Below are positions 50,960-62,900 of a stretch of 64,000 nt of DNA, one piece after another. A program made the position numbers and the translations under genes. The notes below the pieces were generated by a model. That model saw only the letters and a program-made list of their open reading frames with translations. It made no database searches and was not told where the DNA came from. Numbering within the stretch: the first letter of the stretch is position 1; every line of letters begins with the position of its first letter. This DNA is from Telopea speciosissima. Lineage: Eukaryota > Streptophyta > Magnoliopsida > Proteales > Proteaceae. The stretch covers positions 9,437,307-9,501,306 of the forward strand of contig NC_057920.1 in the NCBI RefSeq assembly GCF_018873765.1. The letters run 5' to 3'.

Positions 50960-53900
50960 CTGTTCCAGCATATCATCACTATCAGTAACAGCCTAATCAA
51001 TAATCACAATAATGGCTTTCTGACATCTAAAAACTAAATCTCCTTGAGCCTAAAGAATCTGAAGGTAGTGATTTTTCAGGGTGAAGGCAGTATTAGTTGG
51101 GGACAACCCTTGTTTATGTTTCTTGCTGACAGCAAGAAGTTATCAGTCAAACCATCTCTCTAAGATTGTCCAAGGGGCCACCCCTTGAACTAACAATCCA
51201 CCAAGTCTCTGACAGATTACATGCTGGTGAAAGTCGAGACCAATGACTATCAACTCTGAGCAGACAAAAAAGAAAAAGACAATCTGCTTTCATGGTCCAC
51301 AAGATTACTAATTGGAAGGTAGGTCATCATCCATTCAATGCAATTTTCACGTAATATCATCACAAAAGCAGGCAGTGGCCCATCAATTGGACCAGTCAAA
51401 AAAAAAATTCACTAACCCAAACTTGCTCAGAGAACACTGTAAAAACCTAAAATATATAGTAACAAAATTACCAAGTCTGGAAACCCTTGCATTCATTTGA
51501 AATATTAAAGCTTTTGGCTTTAACATTACTTCTGCAAGGTGGAAGCAATCCTTAACAAATAACAGGGTCCATAAATATATTGGCCGGTCTTTCCAATAAT
51601 TAGTGGAGGGAATTTATGCATTCAGAAACATAAATAACTAGAATGACCAGAACGTAAAACCTTGAAACAAAACATATTTAGGTTAATGAATTAAAGTTAT
51701 TAATTCATAATAATAGAAAGGGAACAGTTTTGTGCACAGTAATGTATTCCACATCAGCCCTTTATCTTGTAGGGGGGAAAAATGGTATTAGACAGGGTCA
51801 CTCTATGTCCATCGGCAATAATAGGACCAAGGATTCATAGACAGCCTGTCCACATAACGTAACTATATGTGGATGGCATGCCTATTTGTGCCAAGTGGAA
51901 GTCAGATCGGGCAGGTAGACCTGAAGGTCCCTTGCTCACATGTCAAGTTTCAGCCCAAATGAAATTCTCACATATGACAAAATAAAGCATTGAAAAAATC
52001 AGGACTACCATGAGTGTTCATGTTCCACCAGGGACGCATAGGCATAAATGATTAAATTAGAGCTTGAAATTTGACATGTGGCTAATCCAGACTGTTTACT
52101 AGATATCCAACACTCAAAATTTCAACATCATCTTTCCACATGGCACAACTAGGTGTGCAATCCATATAAAGAAATGTAGGTAGGCTGTCCACAGATCTAA
52201 TAATAATGATGAGAACGATAATAATACTACTTGATTGTTATTATTATTAGGGACAGTTACCTAGGTATGGCACTGAGACAAGCTTCTCTAAGTGGATCAG
52301 GAATCAACTGCATGGAAGCTTAGTTGACATCCAATTTTGTACATATGTAGCCATCATCACCCTCAACTCGTGCCTTAAACTTTCAACCCAAGAAGAGGAG
52401 CAAGTGTTTTAATGTTCACTATGGTCAGTGAATTGTGTAATTGGTGGATATTTGGGTGGGTCCATGTTATAAAGGATAAAGATCCCTCACCTGATTTCAT
52501 TGGTCAAATTTCAACCCAAATGATACTTTTGGGGTACAAAATGTGTCCAAAGTTATAAAATATTCAAACATACCATTGACCTTAATTGTAATAATAGAGG
52601 TTTGTGATATTCTATAATTTTGTCGAACTTTTACTTCTTTTTTGGGTCGAAAGTAATTTTCTATGACTTTGAACCATGTCTTAACCCCTATTTCAAAATC
52701 ATACCTAATGTAGTCCTAGATAGACAAAGGTCTACTAGGAGCCAAGTGAACCAGGATCTCCCTAAACAACTGGCCGAATGGGCAGACTTGGGGAATTAGG
52801 TCAGATTTAGGGTTAGGGTTATGGTAATGGGTAGGTCTGATTGATGATAAAGCTAGGCAGGTCTAGGGGAAGCTAATGATATAGGTTTTATTAGGTTTAA
52901 GTGAAAATTGAAATTCCAAAAAAATTTGGGTTAGGGTATCGGGTTTTGGGAATTAGTGTTGGCAGAATCGTGGGTTAGAAAGAGAGAATGAGAGAAAATA
53001 ATGTGTTGTATTCATTGATAGGTAAGCCCCTCTATTTATAATAGAGGGGAAATTACAAAGAGACTAAACTAGGCGATATGGGATTAAAACCCACATAGCC
53101 CACTTACACTTAATAACATAAGAAGAATAAAACTACCCCAAAAAGGCTAGAATACCCCACGGTGTTCTAGATTACATATTCCAACACTCCCCCTCAAGCT
53201 GGATTATACAAATAAGTAAAGAAAGAAGATCCAGCTTGAACTAAAGAAAAAATAACTCATAATAATGCTAACACTCCCCCTCAAGTTGGCGCATACAAGG
53301 TACTAATGCCCAGCTTGAACAAAATGGGAAAAAACTAAGTTGCAGCAGAATCCAGCTTGACATATGAATGCAACTCCCAAATAAACCTTCAAGAACTTGA
53401 AAAAATAGATCTTCAAAACTTGGACAAACATGATCAGCAAACCGGGACTGGAATGTCTTCCAAAAAAGGCACCTTTCAACAATCTTCAATAGCTATCTAG
53501 TGATGAATCTCAGATTGTCATAGTGACAGAGAATCTTGAAGTGAAATAACTAGAGTAGCAAGCAACGAAAACAAACTGAATCAGGCAGCGGAAAAAAAAC
53601 TGTATCAACCCAACTGAAAGTCCTCAAATAGGCAACAACCAAATATCTTCAATACTCTTCAATACTTCAATCTCCCCCTTACGGCAAATTCAACCCAATA
53701 ACAAAGGATACCCAATGGCAATGGTGGAGAAAACTGATCTTCTATATTTTGCACCAATGTTCCTGCAAGTTCTGCGTTCTGCAATGTCTGCAGGTGTATT
53801 GTACATAATCCCCCCCTCACGTGTAGTAATACACGTGAACAAATAATGGAGATGATGTAAGGTTTAACCGCAAAAACATAACTTTTCAGAATTTTCCAAA

Positions 53901-56900
53901 GGTGCTATGGGTAATTAAAAAGGAAGGAATGGCAAAATTGTAATTTACCAGAAGTTGCCAAAGGTGTTATGGGTAAATACCAAAGGTATGGGATATGAAG
54001 GGAATTAGAATTATTGAAATGGAACGGTGTTGGAAAAAAAGGATGGCATGGCTGTAATTTGGTGGAAATCCACTTTTAAATACAATCCAAGCCAAAGGGC
54101 AAACTAGTAATAAACCAGAATTTTCAAGGGTCAATTGGGTAGTCAAATAGGGGAATGTATTAAAAAGTAATGGCAGTTCCGTAAATAACCAGAATTTTGC
54201 AAGGGGTCAATTAGGTAGTCAAATTGGGGAATGGACACAAGTGGGATTTAGTATGTATTGTGCAAGGACAGATTTGGAAAATAATTTAATTCCCTATTAG
54301 AAAGGGTAAAGTAGGAAAGGAATGTAAAAAATGGATAAAAGATACTAAGAGATAGAGAGAAGCGTATTATGGGAAATCACAAAATAAGGTTTTAAGAAAC
54401 CAACTTACGAAGGTTGTCTTCAACCTTACGACAGAGAAACCAGGGAAAGCTGGGCAGCGGAAACCAGGGAAGAAGAGGAACCAGCGGCAGCGGCAACAGC
54501 AACTCATCATGGTGCATGATCTCAACAAGAATACCTTATCAAGAACAGAAAATCAATGAACCAAGAACTAGCAGCACTTCTACCAAGAATTAGCAGCACC
54601 ATCTCCAACCTCCAGCGTGAATTAGAGGCGGAAGTATTGTCTTCAACCTCTAGACTCAACAAAAACAACAGACCACAAAAGCAAATACCATCTCGCAGAA
54701 AAAAAATCGAGTGAAGGAGAACATGAATCGACCAACCAGAAAAAACTTAGTCCCATCAGCAGAAAAAATAGCAGATAGAGATTTAATCAAATCTCACAAA
54801 CCAGCCGGCAGAATGGCCCCAAACTGTAATCGAGTTACTCTCTCTGGTAGTTCAAAATATCCTCCAAAAGGCAGCTCCAGAAGATGAGCCAATGATGAGA
54901 TCGATAGAGATCAGGTTTTTGGAGAAAACCCAAATCGCAAGAAGGTTGCTGATGTGATAGATCTAAAAGAAACTGAGGCAGAATAGATCAATACCAAGTA
55001 GACACCTTCAACTCCATCACTCGAAGCAATCGAACCAGGCAGCAGAAAATTTTCAACACCCCAAACCAGCGGGAACCTTCGATAGAGCCGAGAAACAACA
55101 AGAAGGTTCCCAATCGAAACCATCAGCAAATCGATACTGTTGTCAGCAAATAGATAGCAGCAAAACCAAATTTATGGATTCTCCAGATTCAAATCGAGAG
55201 CAACACCTTCAATCGACTCCAGCAAACGACAACAACAATAGAACGATAGCTCTGAAAGAGAAATCAGAGATCTTCCTCACGACAAGAAAAGAGATACCGA
55301 GCAAAAATAGGGCAAGTCCTGAACTCCAGCCCCTCGATCAACGGCAAATCGAGAGAAAAAAAAAATTGGTTGCACCTTCAACGAAACCAGGTTTTTCAGC
55401 AGCAAATACAGCCCAAGGTTCTTCAGCAATCGATCAACTCATCTCAGCGGAAGAGCTGAAAATTGTAAAAAAGAGATAGGTTGGTTGTGGGAGGGCAGCA
55501 ACTAAATCATTGGTTTAGGTTTTCCTTATTAGTGCTACCCTCTTATAAGATAAAAAAGGCTAAAAACCAGAAGAAGGAGAAGCCGAAAAAGGGAGAAGAA
55601 GGGAGAAGTTGATTGAAGAGAATAAGGGTTTTTTTTCTTTCTAACCTAGATCACCTGCTCTGATACCATGTTGGCAGAATCGCGGGTTAGAAAGAGAGAA
55701 TGAGAGAAAATAATGTGTTGTATTCATTGATAGGTAAGCCCCTCTATTTATAATAGAGGGGAAATTACAAAGAGACTAAACTAGGTGATGTGGGATTAAA
55801 ACCCACATAGCCCACTAACACTTAATAACATAAGAAGAGCCCACTTACACTTAATAACATAAGAAGAATAAAACTACCCGAAAAAGGCCAAAATACCCCA
55901 CGGTATTCTGGATTACATATTCCAACAGGAAAAGAAATGAATTTAGGGTTTGGAGGGGGAATTCTGGACAGGGCTTCTAGCCGAGTGGTAAGGGCAGTAT
56001 GGGGAAGGTTCGAGTGTAATATGGTTGAACTCTATAGGCTGGTTAGGTCTGGGCAGGTTTTAGGGTTTTGGGTTTCAATGATGGTGAGAGGAAATTAGGG
56101 CTTTTATGGATAGATGGGGCTGGGAACTAGGTCGAGTGTAGGGTGTGGTATACAGGAGCTATGATCCGGTTTTGGGTGGATTCTAATGAAGGAATTGTGC
56201 TGGACAGACTTTAGATGATCTAGGGTTTAATGGGGATCGATGTGTTTTAATGGAAACTTAGGTTGGAAGATTAGAAGAAGAAGGGGAATGCTAAAACAGT
56301 AAAATAACTTACTGGATTGTAGGTTCTTCAATGGCAGCTTGAAGATGAGCTTGAGCAGGACCTCCCGATGTTAACCGATGCAAGGAGTCGATCGGAGTCC
56401 ATCAATCCCTTCCACCTTGATATGACTCACAAGGCCTCCTTGATATTACCCACAAGGAACACTCTCAAAGAGCAAGCCGCAGCATTCATGGCAGCAGCAT
56501 AAAAAATGATTTTTAAGTCTGAAAATTCTGTGGGGGAGCCTCCCACGTTTTATTATAAATAATAGGCTTCAGGCCTAATTTCTAATACAAATCTGATTCT
56601 CTCTCCTTTCAGAAATCGTGGAGAGGTAGGGATAAACAACTTAAAAACAATTAAAACACTTAAACTAAGAAGATTCCTAAGTAACCAATAAGATATAAGA
56701 TCCTAACAGCCAATAGGATCATTTCACTTAAATTGAACCAAATATGAACGGGTTCAATTTAAGTTTACAATTGAACTGGAAAAAATAACTAAGTATAGAA
56801 AACAGAAAATAAACTAAGGCTAAAATAACTAAGGCTCCTAGCTAAGACCCTATGATTAGGGTGGCTTCTTCAGCTCGTGGATGCTTGGATCTGCATCAAT

Positions 56901-59900
56901 ACCGGGTGAAACTTTACCAATGAGATGGGTGCATGATCCTCTATAACATGGAGCCACCCATGTCCACAATGTTTTGGCATGTGCCAACTGGTGAACTTTG
57001 CATAGTGAATGTTCACTTACACTCATTGTTTTTTATTTTCATGTCATTGAAGCTTGACTTTTCCTTTTTGTAATAAAGAGTTTTTCATCATAAACTAAAA
57101 CAGAACTTCAAACCATGATGGAAAAGTCAAAAATTGTTTGAAAAATGCTGCAAAAGTATTGGATGGCCAGTAATACAAAGGGAATAAGTCCAAAATAAGG
57201 TGTCCGTTGAGTTGAACTCAACCGCAAAATTTGACATGTGACCAATCCTGTGGGTCAGACATATATCTATGCAGCAGTGGGGACGGCCACATCAGCCCTC
57301 CATTCAATTAAGTAACCTACGTATAGTTCTTCCCAAGAAACCACTTGAACTTTTTTCCTTTCTTCATCGTCTTCGTGTTGTTGTTTATTCAACGGTGAAT
57401 CCACATTCAAAAGTTATACACAGATGTGTGAGACAATTGAAACATGAAGCTTTAGGTAAGAGTTTAGTCTCACAATGTTTATAATGAGTACTGCACAATC
57501 AATCTAACCAGAAAGAGAGAAACATAAGACTAAGCTAACAAGAAACGTAATTGGAAAAAAGGCAATACCAAGAAACCAGAAAAAAAAAAGAAAAGAAAAA
57601 AAGAGGGTATAAATACAGAAGCACGTAAAGCAAACCATTATGGAATTATTTTCAGATGTCAGCTTTGCACATTCCTCAGCAAGCCTTTGCAGCTCATCTT
57701 TAAGTGTGTGATTCTCATTTGCCAGTGTCTCCACCTTTGATTGTAGCTCTTCACATTCAGCCTGGAAGAACAGAGGAGGAAATTCATCACACACACAATA
57801 AGCTTCAAGGCTCTCAGCATGTAGCAAATTGGCAATACAAAGTTACAAAAAGTAGAAGTCTTGGGAAGTACTAAAGCTTCAAGCATTTACCAGTTACATT
57901 TCGGTTAAGTTGACAGTCAATCAGAAGAAAAAACACCCAACGAAATGATCTAGTTCTTCTCACTTTTGCTAATGGTATAAGGGTAGAGCCATATATAAAA
58001 AAACTCCCGACATCCGGTAACTACCTAAACAACCCCCCCCCCCCCAAAAAAAATAAAATATATACAAAACAAAGCAAAACACCAAAACGAAAAATACAAG
58101 AAAAGAACAAATTTCAAGAATCTTTGCAAGAGAAAATCACTGTGATGGAGGTTATCTTCTCCTCCAGAGTATCTCCAATGAACAGGTTAATGAAAGAATG
58201 TTGGAGATCACCAAAAGAAAGTCTTCTATTCTTTTAAGCCCTAGGCAATTGTTGATAAGATAGCACCAAAGTTTTAAATCCCCTTACTTAGATGCCGCTC
58301 TTACCTAACTGCTCTTTGATTTCTGCTCCCTTAGAATCTCCCCCCAACATATTGGCCACTTGGAAGCATTTCCTCAATATTGATTTAGAAATTACCATCA
58401 TAAAAAATATAAAACATATCATCCATCCATAAATTAAACCTTTCTTCTAAAGGCAATCTTTGCCACCACCATTATCTTAATTTCTCTTGATTCTACCCCT
58501 TACTTTTCCATTTAACTTCCTTAAACTTATCCACCCATTCATGAAACTAAAATAGTTCACCTTTCACAATCAAACTAAGGGTTTGATATCTGAATCCCCC
58601 AACCACTCCCAAATTTAGAAGGCACTAATGAACTCCAAAAGATCCAACACACAAGTCATAAGCAGATGCAAGTCTCAAACATGTCATAAGGCAACACTTG
58701 GACATCAATATTATAGAAACGGAAGGCTAGCAAATTATCACTTCATTTGAAAACTAATGAGCTGATTGTAATTCACAAAACCTGAAAATCTTCTGTACTT
58801 CAGCATTCAATACTTCAGTGTTGAAGCATTGAAGCCAATGCTAAAGCGTAGCAAATAACTTAGGCCCCTGCCTCTCTCTCTTCGTTCTACTGTGCATGAC
58901 TTAGGCACCCGCTTCTCTCTCTTTCTGTGGTTTCTGTATTGCCCGCTCTAACAATTGACTCTTTCGGCAGCCTGCCATTAATTCCATTGACGAAGCAGCA
59001 GAAAGGAAATCTGTTTACTAGACACTATCAATTGGGTGAAATTTTGAATTAGATCGTGCTACCATGAAATCCAATGGTGTTTTTTGTAGCAGTCCAAGGG
59101 GTTGGCTTACTCTTGGGCATGTTTCTTTTGCTGCACTTCTTTTTCAGACACATTTGGCATGGTGTTACTGTGTTAGAACCTTGTTCAGAGACTTTATGCT
59201 GGGATTGACCCAGATTTGGATGCTCAAGTAAAATTTGGAGCATTCCAAAAACTTAGATTTCAAACAAGGACAGGTGGGTAATGTTGGGGTAAACCAGAAA
59301 ATTTTGGGTAGAGCTGGATCTAAGTGTTGGCTAGGCTAGCGTCCTTTAGTAAGAGTAGTAGTTATGAACCTAGTAGACCATCCCCATGGGATTGGTGAAG
59401 GGAGGGCCCCAATTGGTAGTTTAAAACCCACAACCCCTTGGGGTTATCCTGCACTTGGAAGAAGTAGAAAAAGGAATAAATATAATGATAGTTTGATTTT
59501 TTGTCACCGTACTAAATAGGAGAGAAAATAAAATATCTTTCTTCGCCTTTACAAAAGGGAAAAAAAAGGAGATCAGATGGGCGAAATTGGCGAACGACAG
59601 GAATTGAACCCGTGCATGGTGGATTCACAATCCACTGCCCTTCTTTCTTTGATGGGATACCATATCTGACATGCCCCTCATTTTGTTCAGGTTTTTCTCG
59701 CCTTTCTGGAGGGTTCCAAACCCTCCACAGCTCCACTGTTTCAGATTTAAAAAATACACAACAACAACTCAGCCTTATCTCAACTAAATGGGGTCAGCTA
59801 ATTTTCAGATTTAAAAAATAAATAAAAATAAAAAACCTACACATAAGAAGAGCATATCCTAGAATCTTAGGATATTAAAATGGACAAGATCTGACTTTCA

Positions 59901-62900
59901 ACATTCTTTAAATGATCAAATGTATGGAACAAGAATTTCCTCGCCATTACCACCAAATTAAAAACCACTATGAAACCAACAAGCATTCCAACAAATGAAA
60001 CGATCCAGTAAAACAACTTGCATGTTATTTGATGCAAATGTTGGTTATAGGTACAGTAGTTGTAGTAGGCTCGGTAGCATAGCTCGTTACACGTGACTCG
60101 TCACTCATCAAAGAAAGAGAAAATGTTTATTTACTTCAGCATATGAAACTGGTTGAAATTTTGAAATAAGGCTAAACGCTAACACACATGATCATACAGC
60201 ATAAGCATACATGATAAATTAGAAGCCAGGTCAATACAATAAGCAGAATAGATGTGACCATTATAAATCAAAGATTTAATTCTGGTTCAGGTCAATTAAA
60301 ACCATGAATTTTTTTTCCAGTATATGCTATATTTAAGGAGGAACGAAGTTGATGGTTTTCAAAATAGAAGTGATGCAGGTGCACTACCTTGAACTGACCC
60401 AAACCCATTTTGGTATCCAGATGGAGATGAACCGGGTCTAGTTTGAGTTTTTGGAATTTAGTAAGTTTTTAAGAATTTATGATATTTTGGAAAATAATAT
60501 CTTTTAATTTATTTTATTCTGTTTATTTTAGAAGTCGGCTAAGTAGGATATTTGGTTTCCCAATTGTTCTTAGTTTCCTTATTTGAGTAAGTTTCTTAGT
60601 TAGAGAGTTGGTTTTTATTTTTAGGAGTCCTTTATCTCTCTTTATATACGGTGTAATCCCCTTCATTGAGGTGGATTGAAAAAAGATGATTTGAATTGAT
60701 TGTGTTTGAGAGCCTGTATGCGATTTTCTTCTCTCCCCCCCCCCCCACCTTCTGTAACTCTGAGACCCTATTCAGATTTCTTCTTACTCCTTACCAGCCC
60801 TCCACCAATTTGGTATCAGAGCCAAAGGATTGATCTCCATATCTATCAATCTCTCTTACCCCATTCTCCTTCTTCCCTGTATTCTTTTTCCCCATTGCTG
60901 TTCTACCGTCACACCAGTGCCCCATCTCCTTTCCATCTTCTGCAGCACCACTACCCCTCTTCCTCTCCTTCGACCCCATTGAAACCCCAACCACAGCAAC
61001 CCCTGCGATTCCCACAGGAAAAAACAAAGATTCGACTATGTGGAAACAGAGGTCGAATTGAAAACCTAGACCCATCCTTCCGCCGATTCCAGCGACCCAC
61101 CCCACCCCTGCAATTCCCACCAACAAAACCTCAAACCTCAACTCAAACCCCAATTCCATCTCTTTCGATTCCCTTACCAAAACCCCCCAACCCACCTCCC
61201 CCTTCTTGGTTCCACCGGAACCGGGGAAAAAAAAAAAGAAGAAGAAAGAGTGAAGAAAGAAAACAGAAAGCGTGAGAGACAAGAGAGAGAGAGAGAGAGA
61301 AAACTAGAGGCAGAGAACCAAAGCAAAATGAAGGAAACATACCTGGGTTCCATCGAAGTCATCGTCCCTTGTTGAAGTCCAAGTGTGTGTCGAACTCCTT
61401 GTAGCACTCGAACACCACAGCCGGCTTCTTTGCATCGAAGCCATCCTTCTCCGCAAGTCACAAAGCCGCCTCCTTCGCATCGTCTCCCTTGCGTCAAGGC
61501 CTTCACTATTTCTATTTTTTGAGTAGGAGACACCAACAATTCACTTTTATTTCTCTTCTCTTATTTTTCCCCTATGTTCCTAAACTGCCCCTTCTTTTCT
61601 TCTTAGCCCTTTTTGTCCTTTTTATCTTTTCCCATACATAAAACTCCCTTGTTGGTTATCGTTGTACTACCCATAATTACGATAATGCCACCTTAATATG
61701 ATTTTCACTCTATTTACAATTCTGCCATTGTTATCATAAACCCAAAACATCATGGAGGTTGATCAATACGATTTACTCCTTTCAATTAGTGATGTGTTCC
61801 GTAAATTGCAAACAGAACTTTTTAATTTGAAGAAAGGTTTTCGGGAGCTTGCCGAAAGTAATGACACCTTCTATGATAAGGTGTCAAGCATGATCCAATC
61901 TTCAGAAGGTGGATCAAATATGGAAGAAAATATGGACAACAAAAACGACGATCAAAGTGAAGTACACGGTCCGATCAAGGTTGCAATTGAAGAATTGATT
62001 GACAGTCCGATTTCAGTTGTGAAACCAACGATCAGATTCCCATCAAAGAGACATCGTTTGCTAACGACTATCAAAATATCATGAAGGTTGATCATGAGAT
62101 GCGCTGGATCATCACCCCATCAAAGTCGATATTTATGGATGCCGATTGAATGGTGCTGATTCTCTAGTTTTACAAAACTCGTGGGCGAGTTTTTCTCAAC
62201 ACCAGGGGAATTGATGCAAGTGCACTGCCTTGGATTGACCCTAACCCATTTGGGTATCCAAATGGAGATGAACTGGGTCCAGTTTGAGTTTTTGGAAATT
62301 GGAATTTAGTAGGATTTTAAGAATTTATGTTATTTGGGGAAATAATGACTTTTAGTTTATTTATTCTGTTTATTCTAGAAGTTAGCTATGTAGGATATTT
62401 GGTTTCTCATTGTTCTAGTGTCCTTATTTAAATAAGTTTCCTAGTTAGAGAGTTATTCTTTATTTTTAGGAGTCTTTTATTTCTATTTATATATGATGTA
62501 ATCCCCTTCATTGAGGTATGTAACTGCTTAGAACCAGAAAACCAGAAGTCCGAGAGAGATGGAGGAGGGAAAAGGGGACAGTCCTGTGATAGAGAATTGA
62601 GGAAGCTGTCCCTCCCCCCCCCACCCCCCCAACAACAATGTCTTTATTTATATGTAATCAAAATACAACCAAAGACTCCTAATCCTACTAGGAATCACAA
62701 ATTAGAAACATAGTTATAATAAGAAACCAAACTAAAACTAGGACTAGGACTAGACTAACCATAGACAAACTAGGACTGACTTTAATTATAAATATAAAGG
62801 GAGATGCATAGGAGGTAGGTATCTTGATTAGAATAAGGAATATTCTAATCAAGATAGCCTAGACTCCTATATGCTCGATAAATAAACTTTAACAAGGTAG

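Noticed and set aside
52957-53186. LTR as a target-duplicated recent insertion
   Set aside because: The bases outside the two LTRs (ATTAG and GGAAA) do not match, so no duplication is claimed.
55174-55479. 101-codon frame in the non-autonomous Copia element
   Set aside because: No known domain, located in leader-like DNA near the primer-binding site; not supported as a gene.
58130-58560. Possible LINE zf-RVT remnant on the minus strand
   Set aside because: Similarity is faint and no diagnostic motif could be read; left as unassigned intron DNA.
59512-59736. 74-codon minus-strand frame
   Set aside because: It overlaps the trnH fragment and has no protein similarity that I recognise.
60700-61539. 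Proline-rich plus-strand and Phe/Leu-rich minus-strand frames
   Set aside because: They are the leader of the LTR element at 60371; low-complexity CCT/TTC runs stay open by chance.
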